From Spirochaetota bacterium (GTDB taxonomy: Bacteria; Spirochaetota; Spirochaetia; Treponematales; UBA12059): a stretch of 45,370 nt of DNA. A program made the translations under genes and the position numbers. Location of the stretch: contig JAPLSN010000034.1 of the NCBI GenBank assembly GCA_026398615.1, forward strand, positions 1 through 45,370, written 5' to 3'. Shown piece by piece: positions 1 through 6,398 of the stretch (the stretch's first letter is position 1; each line of letters opens with the position of its first letter). The notes beneath the pieces were generated by a model, which was not told the DNA's origin, searched no databases, and saw only the letters and a program-made list of their open reading frames with translations.

Positions 1-71
1 ACCTGACACCGGACGAAGTCTACGCGAGTAAGTTTCAGAGAAAAGAGAATCAACTATGCTCTGCCGCATAG
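1..71 (+). CDS. IS3-family transposase OrfB, C-terminal fragment
   Basis: This is the extreme C-terminus of OrfB, read in the frame beginning at position 3 and ending in TAG at 69-71. The encoded residues (from LTPDEVYASKFQRKEN to the final CSAA) match the end of the second copy exactly. It is partial only because the window starts here. No catalytic residues fall in this piece. Confidence 0.85.
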   Translation, partial: LTPDEVYASKFQRKENQLCSAA

Positions 72-138
72 AAACAAGAGAAAGGAGAATCCACCTTATT
101 TTCTTTACGAATTTGTCTTGACAGATGGGCTCACTATA
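1..138 (+). mobile_element. Right end of an IS3-family element (partial, cut by window edge)
   Basis: These 138 bases are identical to positions 3935-4072, the right end of the complete IS copy further right. They contain the last codons of the transposase (stop at 69-71), a short non-coding tail and the right terminal repeat ending in GGGCTCACTATA at 138. The boundary is clear because the two copies diverge from position 140 onward. Both copies lie in the same orientation, so they bracket about 2.6 kb holding a glycosyltransferase, the wbpB homologue and the 5' part of a GxxExxY gene. The left end of this copy lies outside the window. Confidence 0.93.
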
Positions 139-140
139 AT
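113..140 (+). promoter_or_regulatory. Possible hybrid promoter at the IS/host junction
   Basis: A perfect -10 hexamer TATAAT (135-140) is created where the IS end (TATA, to 138) meets host DNA (AT). Sixteen bases upstream lies TTGTCT (113-118), a 4/6 match to -35. A perfect TTGACA (118-123) is also present but only 11 bp from the -10, too close for a standard sigma-70 promoter. The downstream glycosyltransferase starts about 20 bp later. Function is inferred from sequence only. Confidence 0.4.
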
Positions 141-162
141 ATCAACATAATAGGGGCTATTG

Positions 163-1353
163 ATGAAATCCGTTTTAATATATTCCAACTCAGATATTGT
201 ACGAGATCCACGTGTTAATCGCCAAGTGGAAACACTAAAGCAATTCTATCACGTAATTCTCGCAAGCTGCGGTAAATCGATTTGGAGTGATATCGAATTT
301 GTGGATCTCGCTTCGCTCAATATATGCAACAAATCAATCAGAGAAATTGAAATTGATTTTCGGCTCGGACATCGGGGTGAAGCACTGGTTTGGTTTGCAT
401 ACCGGATTCTATGCAGACTACCATTTCTGTTTTCCGTACGCGAATGGCTTGAGGTCAGACTTAGATACCGCAATACCATTAAACTCCTTTCGGGTCTATC
501 CTACGATCTAATAATTGCAAACGACATCGACAGCTTGTCTATCGTCATGCGATGTCGACATATGTCAAAGATCCTGTTCGATGCACATGAATATTCCCCC
601 GAACAATATTCTGGCATCGTCCATAATCATAGTAGAGATTATTCGTTCTATATCCTCCGAAAGTACCTTCGAAAATGCGACTCGATGATTACCGTATCGG
701 AAGGAATCTCGTCAAAATACGCCTCAACATTCAACATCAATAAACCTGAAGTAATTTGCAATGCTCCCTATTATAGGGAACAAGCGCCATCGATGAGAGA
801 AGATAAAAATATTCGGCTTGTACATCATGGAGTCGCGAATCCTCTTCGTTCTATAGAAGTGATGATTGAGATTATGTCGTATCTTGATCCAAAATATACT
901 CTTGATTTCTATTTCATAAATTATCACTCTGATTATTGTGAGTATTTAAGAAAACTTGTCAATGGGAACTCCAGAATAAGGATATGCCAACCAGTACCAA
1001 TGATAAAGCTGGCAGAAACACTCAACCAATATGATATAGGACTCGCTTTCTTCCCTCCTTTGACATTTAATCTCAGACATGTACTACCAAATAAATTTTT
1101 TGAGTTTATTCAAGGGCGAATTGCCGTCGCGATAGGTCCATCACCTGAAATGCTCTACTATGTCAATAAATTTGATTTGGGGGTTGTCGCAGATGATTTT
1201 TCCGCTGAATCCATGGCAGAAGCGATATCATCACTAACGCGAGATGATCTTCTCCGGTATAAAGAAAATGCTAATAAATGTGCTCATGACTTGTCATCTG
1301 AACCGCAGATGAAGAAATTACATGAAATAGTTCGGTCACTGATTGAAAAATAA
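163..1353 (+). CDS. Glycosyltransferase, GT4-like, AT-rich
   Basis: Encodes about 396 residues with the two-Rossmann GT-B layout. The N-terminal strand MKSVLIYSNSDIVRDPRVNR resembles the acceptor domain of group-1 transferases. The C-terminal donor-binding region carries LPNKFFEFIQGRIAVAIGPS, the usual glycosyltransferase group-1 position where a Glu contacts the nucleotide sugar. I prefer ATG at 163 over TTG at 160; an AGGGG sequence lies just upstream. The gene is strongly AT-rich compared with the cluster to its right and begins only 24 bp after an IS end, so it was probably acquired horizontally. It presumably adds a sugar to a surface glycan; substrate unknown. Confidence 0.8.
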   Translation: MKSVLIYSNSDIVRDPRVNRQVETLKQFYHVILASCGKSIWSDIEFVDLASLNICNKSIREIEIDFRLGHRGEALVWFAYRILCRLPFLFSVREWLEVRLRYRNTIKLLSGLSYDLIIANDIDSLSIVMRCRHMSKILFDAHEYSPEQYSGIVHNHSRDYSFYILRKYLRKCDSMITVSEGISSKYASTFNINKPEVICNAPYYREQAPSMREDKNIRLVHHGVANPLRSIEVMIEIMSYLDPKYTLDFYFINYHSDYCEYLRKLVNGNSRIRICQPVPMIKLAETLNQYDIGLAFFPPLTFNLRHVLPNKFFEFIQGRIAVAIGPSPEMLYYVNKFDLGVVADDFSAESMAEAISSLTRDDLLRYKENANKCAHDLSSEPQMKKLHEIVRSLIEK

Positions 1354-1368
1354 TTCACGGGAGTTCAT

Positions 1369-2469
1369 ATGCATACAATCGCCCTCATCGGCTGCGGCAG
1401 AATCGCCTTCAAGCATATCGAAGCCGTAATTCAGAATGTGGACAGGATCCGCCTGGTTACCTGCTGTGATCCGAGGACGGAGCGAACTGATGCAAGGGCC
1501 TCGGAATACCGCAAGGCAATCGCGGGTGCAGAAGTCGCGATGTATGCCGACTATATCGAGGCGCTCGCGAAAGAAAAGCCGGATATCTGCGCCTTAGCGA
1601 CGGAATCAGGATACCACGCGAAGATCGCGATCGACTGCCTCGAAGCCGGAGCCCACGTCATCTGCGAAAAACCCATGGCTCTCTCGACGAAGGACGCGGC
1701 GGACATGAATGCGGCCGCGAAGAAAGCCGGGAAGAGGCTGGCCATCTGCTTCCAGAACCGCTTCAACACTCCTGTCCAGCGCCTCCGCAAAGCCTACGAG
1801 GCCGGCAGGTTTGGCCGCATGCTGCACGGCATGGTACAGGTGCGCTGGAACCGGGGAGAGTCCTACTACACCGAGGCTCCCTGGCGTGGTACCTGGGCAC
1901 TCGATGGTGGTACTCTCATGAACCAGTGTACCCACGGAATCGACCTGCTCCAGTGGATGATGGGTGAGGATGCCGTCCGCGTGCAGGCGACGACGCACCG
2001 CTACCTCAGGCCGATCGAGGCGGAGGATTTCGGTGCCGCGATAGTCGAATTCGCAAGTGGCGCTGTCGGCATGATCGAAGGCTCGGCTGACATCTACCCG
2101 ACGAACCTGAACGAGACGCTTTCACTTTTCGGCGAGGAGGGTTCCGCCGTGATCGGTGGTCTTGCCGTCAACAAGATCGAAACCTGGCGTTTCGCTGATG
2201 CGGAAGTTCAAGGCGATACCGAGGCTGTCGTACTCGACCCGAACGAAAAAGATCCTCCCTCCGTCTATGGTTTCGGGCATACCGCGCTCTATGCCGATTT
2301 CCTCGATGCGATCGAGCAGGGGCGGGAACCTCTTGTCTCCGGCGAACGCGGGAAGAAGGCTCTGGATATTATCCTCGCCATCTACAAGTCGCAAAAAACT
2401 GGCAAGGCAGTGGATCTACCGACTGATTTTTCAACAATGGAAATGACAGGGGAATTCGAAAATCAATAG
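1369..2469 (+). CDS. wbpB: Gfo/Idh/MocA oxidoreductase, probable UDP-GlcNAcA 3-dehydrogenase (WbpB/WlbA-like)
   Basis: A 366-residue NAD-dependent oxidoreductase. The N-terminal Rossmann motif is ALIGCGRIA (residues 5-13). The family EKP motif is E100-K101-P102, and LMNQCTHGIDLL supplies His189; these match the lysine and histidine described as catalytic in WlbA. WbpB oxidises C3 of UDP-N-acetylglucosaminuronic acid, giving the 3-keto sugar used by WbpE. Assignment is supported because homologues of wbpE, wbpD, wbpA and wbpI follow within 10 kb. Start ATG 1369 has GGGAG upstream. On sequence alone it could be another sugar dehydrogenase of this superfamily; the neighbours decide it. Confidence 0.8.
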   Translation: MHTIALIGCGRIAFKHIEAVIQNVDRIRLVTCCDPRTERTDARASEYRKAIAGAEVAMYADYIEALAKEKPDICALATESGYHAKIAIDCLEAGAHVICEKPMALSTKDAADMNAAAKKAGKRLAICFQNRFNTPVQRLRKAYEAGRFGRMLHGMVQVRWNRGESYYTEAPWRGTWALDGGTLMNQCTHGIDLLQWMMGEDAVRVQATTHRYLRPIEAEDFGAAIVEFASGAVGMIEGSADIYPTNLNETLSLFGEEGSAVIGGLAVNKIETWRFADAEVQGDTEAVVLDPNEKDPPSVYGFGHTALYADFLDAIEQGREPLVSGERGKKALDIILAIYKSQKTGKAVDLPTDFSTMEMTGEFENQ

Positions 2470-2490
2470 GATAGATCCAAAATTAAAGAA

Positions 2491-2602
2491 GACAGGATAA
2501 CAGGATTTGCAGGATCAACAGGATGGGGAAGAAGGGAAGTAAAGATATAAATTTATTCTTGAGTTCTTATCATGTAAATCCTATTCATCCTGTTATCCTG
2601 TC
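2491..2602. repeat. CAGGAT repeat cluster with inverted arms
   Basis: Four CAGGAT units occur at 8-9 bp spacing between 2493 and 2524. The first 16 bases, GACAGGATAACAGGAT (2491-2506), recur as an exact reverse complement at 2587-2602, with AT-rich DNA between. The whole lies in the 159-bp gap between wbpB and the GxxExxY gene. As I recall, AGGAT-type repeats of this kind often accompany GxxExxY genes in environmental bacteria. Role unknown; it could be a transcript hairpin or the footprint of an uncharacterised mobile unit. Confidence 0.75.
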
Positions 2603-2879
2603 TCATTTTTCATTTGTAGGGAAACTGGATGGTTGATGATAAACTGACTGAATGCATCATCGGTTGCGCATTCAAGGTATACAATACGCTCGGTTCCGGA
2701 TTCCTGGAAAGTGTCTACAAGAAGGCTCTTATTCTGGAGCTTCGGTGTCAGGGGCTTCAGGCTGATGAGGAATTACCCATAGATATGCTGAGCCCAAGAA
2801 ATCGGACAGCTTGGGAGGGCTGAATAAGGTGGACGATCCCTTCTTGTAGAAAGCAAAGAAGGAGGAGTAGAGTTTCACC

Positions 2880-3169
2880 ATGAGAAAGCGCTACGACAAG
2901 GATTTCAAGGCGAAGGTCGCCTTGAGAAGACGCTCCAGGAAATATCCAAGCTGTACGAGGTTCATCCGAATCTCGTCGCGCAGTGGAAGAAGCAGCTGAT
3001 AGAGCAGGCTGCGCAGCTCTTTGAAAAGGCAGGGAAGGAAAACACGGCGAACGAAGAAGCCGAGCGCAAGACGGACGCGCTTTTCAGACAGATCGGCCAA
3101 CTCCAGGTCGAGAACGAGTTCTTAAAAAAAAAGTACCGGCAACTGTACGGGAGCGAGCCGAAACTGTAG
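2880..3169 (+). pseudogene. IS3-family OrfA (helix-turn-helix/leucine-zipper protein), frameshifted
   Basis: The reading starts MRKRYDKDFKAKVAL and then loses frame. In another frame it continues EKTLQEISKLYEVHPNLVAQ through a coiled-coil-like LQVENEFLKKKYRQLY to TAG 3167-3169. IS3 OrfA proteins normally read KVAL, about five residues, then EKTL, so roughly 16 nt seem missing near 2925. OrfA provides sequence-specific DNA binding and the N-terminus of the OrfAB transposase, so this copy is probably not autonomous unless another copy supplies it in trans. The length of the missing piece is estimated from family pattern. Confidence 0.8.
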
Positions 3170-4005
3170 AACCTGAGCATCCTGAACTCTCGATCGCAAA
3201 GCAATGCGAGATTCTGAGTATCAGCAGATCCGCCTATTACTATAAACCGGAGCAGACTGAAGACGACCGGGAGCTCGCAATCTTGAAAGCCATTCTGGAA
3301 ACTCTTGCGAGACGCCCATTCTACGGCTATCGCAAAGTAGCCCGGGAGCTCGCGGACCTTGGCGTTACTCGCAAACAGGTTCGACGAATCATGAAGCGGG
3401 CTGGTTTGCGGGCCATCTATCCGGGAAAGCGAACGAGCATGGCGGCGAAGCACCACAAGAAGTATCCGTACCTCTTGCGCGGCAAGGGAATATGGCTACC
3501 AAATCAAGCCTGGGCTACGGACATCACGTATATCAAGCTCTCTGGATGCGATGTGTACCTCGCGGCGATCATAGACCTGTTCTCACGGAAGATACTCGCG
3601 TGGCGTATTTCAAATACGCTCGATGCGGAGTTCTGCGTAGCGGCGCTCGAGGAGGCGATCGCAATCTACGGCATTCCGGCGATCTTCAATACAGATCAAG
3701 GCTGCCAGTTTACGTCCGATGCCTTCATCTCAGTTCTCGAAGGGCATGGCATTCGGATCAGTATGGACGGCGTTAATCGGGCCTTGGACAATATCTACAT
3801 CGAGCGCTTCTGGAGGACCTTGAAGTACGAAGACATTTACCTCAGCGACTATGGGACGCTGATCGAGCTGAAGGCCGGGATCAAGCGGTACATGGATTTC
3901 TACAACGGAGAGCGGTTTCACCAATCGCACGATTACCTGACACCGGACGAAGTCTACGCGAGTAAGTTTCAGAGAAAAGAGAATCAACTATGCTCTGCCG
4001 CATAG
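3124..4005 (+). CDS. IS3-family transposase OrfB (DDE integrase domain)
   Basis: Open in the -1 frame relative to OrfA from the A9 run (3124-3132); the first in-frame ATG is only at 3283, so synthesis is probably as an OrfAB fusion by -1 slippage. The N-terminal part (VPATVRERAETVE, then ISRSAYYYKPE) is the linker region. Then come the HTH_21-like YGYRKVARELADLGV segment and the rve integrase core. The DDE residues are visible as Asp in WATDITYIKL, Asp in FNTDQGCQFTS and Glu in YIERFWRTLKYE. It catalyses copy-out/paste-in transposition through a circular intermediate in the well-studied relatives. The stop is TAG 4003-4005. Confidence 0.92.
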   Translation, partial: KKKVPATVRERAETVEPEHPELSIAKQCEILSISRSAYYYKPEQTEDDRELAILKAILETLARRPFYGYRKVARELADLGVTRKQVRRIMKRAGLRAIYPGKRTSMAAKHHKKYPYLLRGKGIWLPNQAWATDITYIKLSGCDVYLAAIIDLFSRKILAWRISNTLDAEFCVAALEEAIAIYGIPAIFNTDQGCQFTSDAFISVLEGHGIRISMDGVNRALDNIYIERFWRTLKYEDIYLSDYGTLIELKAGIKRYMDFYNGERFHQSHDYLTPDEVYASKFQRKENQLCSAA

Positions 4006-4335
4006 AAACAAGAGAAAGGAGAATCCACCTTATTTTCTTTACGAATTTGTCTTGACAGATGGGCTCACTATAAGAAGTACGCTATGAAAACACTGTTGTT
4101 GGATCGTTTTATGCGGATATTCTGGTCGAGAACGGCGTCATTCTCGAACTCAAGGCGGTCGACGCCTTGGTGAAAGCTCATGAAATCCAGCTCGTCAATT
4201 ACCTGAAAGCGACAGGGAAAACCATAGGCCTGCTAATCAATTTCGGAACATCTTCCATTGCAATCAAACGAAAGTACATTGGAGCGGTACTGCCCGCCGA
4301 TCCTGACAAGATCTTTAAATAACAGGGGTAATCCT

Positions 4336-5451
4336 ATGCAGGTTCCTTTTTACACTTCCACCAGGGAATATAAAGCGCATAAAGCTGAATTCGACGCTGC
4401 AGTCTCGGGTGTGATGGCTCGAGGTGACTTCATCCTCGGCGGCGAAGTAGCGGAATTCGAAAAGGAAGCCGCCGCCTATCTTGGCGCCACGTACGCCATC
4501 GGCGTGGCTTCAGGGACAGATGCACTGGTGATCGGGGCCGACATCCTGGGTTTCCGGGACGGCGCGGAGATCCTTACGCCTACCTTCACCTTCTTTGCCT
4601 CGACGAGTTGCGTGGCCAGGCTCGGCGGGAAGCCCGTGCTCGTCGACATGGACGCGGAGACGCTCGAGATGGACCTTGCCGATGCCGCTCGTCGCGTGAC
4701 GAGGAATACGAAGGGCATAATCCCCGTGCATCTTTTCGTCCAGCCGACATCCATGCAGGGAGTCATGGACCTCGCGAGATCGCATGGCCTTGCGGTTCTC
4801 GAAGACGCCGCGGAAGCATGGAGCATGGAGAGCCTCGTGGATGGGGCGTGGCGTAAAGCAGGCACGATCGGCGATATCGGGATATATTCCTTCTTCCCGA
4901 CCAAGACCCTCGGCGCGTACGGTGATGCGGGTCTCATGGTTACGGACGACGAAGAGCTTTACAGGAAGATAAAGAGTTACCGAATCCATGGCAGTTCGGT
5001 AAAATATCATCATGACTATATCGGCTACAACTCCCGACTCGACACTATCCAGGCGGCGATTCTCCGCGTAAAACTCCAACGGACGACGGAAGCGATAGCC
5101 GCCCGCGCAAGCATCGCGGCGCACTACACCGAACGCCTTTCCGGGATTCCAGGGATCAGGTTTCCGAAGCTCACCACGGACAGTCGCGGTGTGTCCTACG
5201 TTTACAATATCCTCGTTCCGAAGCGCGACGAACTGGCTGCCTTCCTCAAGGAGAAAGGGATCGGCACCTCCATCTATTATCCGATTCCCCTTCACCTGCA
5301 GAAATGTTTCGCGTACCTCGGCTACCGGGAGGGGGATTTCCCCGTTGCGGAGAGGATATGCAGGGAGATACTCGCGCTTCCGATCTACCCGGAACTGCGG
5401 GACGACGAAGTCGAGTGTGTCTGTGAGGCGATAGCGGCATTCTACAAATAG
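4336..5451 (+). CDS. wbpE: DegT/DnrJ/EryC1 sugar aminotransferase, probable WbpE
   Basis: A 371-residue PLP-dependent aminotransferase. The PLP lysine is K190 in SFFPTKTLGAYGDAG, the Asp contacting the pyridine nitrogen is in VLEDAAEAW (about 157), and VASGTDAL (about 58-65) forms the phosphate pocket. WbpE transaminates C3 of the 3-keto sugar made by WbpB, giving UDP-2-acetamido-3-amino-2,3-dideoxyglucuronic acid. I chose ATG 4336 rather than the upstream TTG at 4258: the 26 extra residues read through the tail of the broken GxxExxY gene and look like non-coding sequence, while CAGGGG sits just before 4336. Specificity is inferred from the neighbouring pathway genes. Confidence 0.87.
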   Translation: MQVPFYTSTREYKAHKAEFDAAVSGVMARGDFILGGEVAEFEKEAAAYLGATYAIGVASGTDALVIGADILGFRDGAEILTPTFTFFASTSCVARLGGKPVLVDMDAETLEMDLADAARRVTRNTKGIIPVHLFVQPTSMQGVMDLARSHGLAVLEDAAEAWSMESLVDGAWRKAGTIGDIGIYSFFPTKTLGAYGDAGLMVTDDEELYRKIKSYRIHGSSVKYHHDYIGYNSRLDTIQAAILRVKLQRTTEAIAARASIAAHYTERLSGIPGIRFPKLTTDSRGVSYVYNILVPKRDELAAFLKEKGIGTSIYYPIPLHLQKCFAYLGYREGDFPVAERICREILALPIYPELRDDEVECVCEAIAAFYK

Positions 5452-5487
5452 ATATATTTAAAGCGTACGCATAGAAGGAGGTGGCAC

Positions 5488-5706
5488 ATGAAGATTTCGA
5501 TTGTCATAGAACGCGATTCATTCGGATTTTTCGCGTTCGCGCCTGAACTTCCGGGTTGTCAGACCCAAGGCACTACATTCGAAGAGGCCGATGCCAATAT
5601 CCGGGAAGCAATCGACTTATTCCTTGAGACGCTCGATCCCGACGAACTCGCCCAGCTGGATAATTCCGCTGTATATACCACGACGTACGAGGTTGCCGGT
5701 GTCTAA
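5488..5706 (+). CDS. hicB: HicB-family antitoxin
   Basis: A 72-residue HicB: MKISIVIERDSFGFFAFAPE, then LPGCQTQGTTFEEA and ANIREAIDLFLETL, the degenerate RNase-H-like fold that binds HicA. No DNA-binding domain follows, so autoregulation would need residues inside this short fold. A strong Shine-Dalgarno AAGGAGG lies at 5475-5481, six bases before ATG 5488. The gene overlaps hicA by 8 nt, so translation is coupled. It neutralises the mRNA-cleaving HicA toxin. The module lies between two sugar-pathway genes on the same strand and could be co-transcribed with them. Confidence 0.87.
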   Translation: MKISIVIERDSFGFFAFAPELPGCQTQGTTFEEADANIREAIDLFLETLDPDELAQLDNSAVYTTTYEVAGV

Positions 5707-5893
5707 GCTTCCCGGACTTGACGCTGCCGAGGCGGAGCGTCTCTTACTGGCTGCCGGATTTGTGCTTGTCCGATGCAAGGGAAGTCATCGAATATACAAA
5801 CGCGATAACGTACGCATGGTATTGCCATTTCACTGGGGAGAAACATTACATCCCAAAATAGTACGTGAGTTATTTACTCTTTTAGAAGGTTGA
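5699..5893 (+). CDS. hicA: HicA-family toxin (mRNA interferase)
   Basis: A 64-residue protein beginning at GTG 5699 inside the end of hicB: VSKLPGLDAAEAERLLLAAG, then FVLVRCKGSHRIYKRD. The catalytic histidine of HicA nucleases is in the GSHRIY motif (His30), and HPKIVRELFTLLEG matches the C-terminal helix. HicA cleaves mRNA and tmRNA in studied systems. GTG is chosen because no in-frame ATG precedes the conserved N-terminus and it gives the tight overlap typical of TA pairs. The catalytic His is intact, so the toxin looks active. Confidence 0.85.
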   Translation: MSKLPGLDAAEAERLLLAAGFVLVRCKGSHRIYKRDNVRMVLPFHWGETLHPKIVRELFTLLEG

Positions 5894-5995
5894 TTGATAT
5901 AAACGAGAAATCGATTTCAACATCTGTGCGATGAGTTTGCGGTTTTCCTCAAGAAAAAAAAGAGAAAATGGTTTCCGGGTCTTTTGGAGGAATAT

Positions 5996-6328
5996 ATGAT
6001 AATTAAGGAAGAAATGGATCATGATTCAACCTTATCGCGGTTGGTCAAGTTGATCTCGGAGGCGACCGATGCCGACCGTGTAATTCTTTTTGGATCCCAG
6101 GCTCATGGGGATGCAAAATCAGGAAGCGATTATGATTTCCTTATAATCAAAGAAGACATGAAAAACGAACGATCGATCTCCAACCTGACATATCGAGCCC
6201 TGCTGGATGAGGGCGAATCCGCGGAAGTGGATATTTTGGTTGCCGACACGAAGCGTCTCAAGGAATCGAGCTGGGGCATACTCCCTGAAATCCGGAATTA
6301 CGGGATTGAAGTGTATGTCAGAGGATGA
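5996..6328 (+). CDS. MNT-type nucleotidyltransferase domain protein (probable antitoxin of a HEPN/MNT pair)
   Basis: A 110-residue minimal nucleotidyltransferase. The signature is ILFGSQAHGDAKSGSDYDF, with Gly33-Ser34 and the metal-binding Asp45-x-Asp47. A further EVDILV supplies the third acidic position. In studied HEPN/MNT modules the MNT protein modifies or neutralises the HEPN ribonuclease. ATG 5996 follows GGAGG (5986-5990) by five bases; TTG 5984 and ATG 6014 are alternatives. The usual HEPN partner is reduced to a 27-codon remnant overlapping its 3' end, so this gene is probably an orphan. Confidence 0.8.
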   Translation: MIIKEEMDHDSTLSRLVKLISEATDADRVILFGSQAHGDAKSGSDYDFLIIKEDMKNERSISNLTYRALLDEGESAEVDILVADTKRLKESSWGILPEIRNYGIEVYVRG

Positions 6329-6398
6329 AGCATGGTTGAAGAGAGCGGGTGATTCTGAAAAAGCATGCTCGTTGAGAGGAATTTATGGAATCCAATGA
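6315..6398 (+). pseudogene. Vestigial HEPN-domain gene, N-terminal remnant
   Basis: An ATG inside the MNT gene's 3' end (6315) opens a 27-codon frame beginning MSEDEAWLKRAGDSEKAC. This looks like the first helix of HEPN proteins (WL-x-RA-x-D pattern) found downstream of MNT genes. The frame ends at 6398, inside the wbpD homologue. The RX4-6H ribonuclease motif and the rest of the roughly 130-residue domain are absent. The reading overlaps both neighbours, which suggests a deletion joined the toxin start to wbpD. The call rests on a short similarity. Confidence 0.5.

Larger units (their letters stand above)
2784..4072 (+). mobile_element. Complete IS3-family insertion sequence, 1289 bp
   Basis: The left end TATGCTGAGCCCA and the reverse complement of the right end TATAGTGAGCCCA match at 11 of 13 positions. 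The element is flanked by a 3-bp direct repeat AGA (2781-2783 and 4073-4075), and removing it restores the GxxExxY frame, so both boundaries are exact. It carries orfA and orfB with an A9 slippery run at the junction, the usual IS3 arrangement for a -1 frameshifted transposase. A second identical end lies at 1-138, suggesting recent activity. OrfA appears damaged in this copy. Confidence 0.95.
2629..4322 (+). pseudogene. GxxExxY-family protein gene interrupted by an IS3-family element
   Basis: The 5' part (2629-2783) encodes MVDDKLTECIIGCAFKVYNT and the GSGFLESVYKKAL segment that carries the GxxExxY motif. The reading frame resumes after the IS at 4076 with VRYENTVVGSFYADILVENG, then ILELKAV and the LVNYLKATGKTIGLLINFG core, and stops at TAA 4320-4322. 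Removing 2784-4072 and one AGA copy rejoins LPI-EVRYE in frame into a protein of about 133 residues. The family resembles PD-(D/E)XK nucleases (ILELKAV fits an ExK core), but its function is not established. The gene is clearly disrupted here. Confidence 0.92.

Noticed and set aside
118-140. TTGACA and TATAAT as a consensus promoter at the IS end
   Set aside because: The spacer is 11 bp, too short for sigma-70. TTGTCT with 16 bp is a better -35 for this -10; TTGACA is more likely used at the circle junction.
2491-2602. CRISPR array
   Set aside because: The CAGGAT units are too short and too closely spaced, spacers are 2-3 bp and no cas genes are present.
4258-4335. N-terminal extension of the WbpE homologue from TTG 4258
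   Set aside because: The 26 residues overlap the disrupted GxxExxY gene in another frame, and the ribosome-binding site and family alignment favour ATG 4336.
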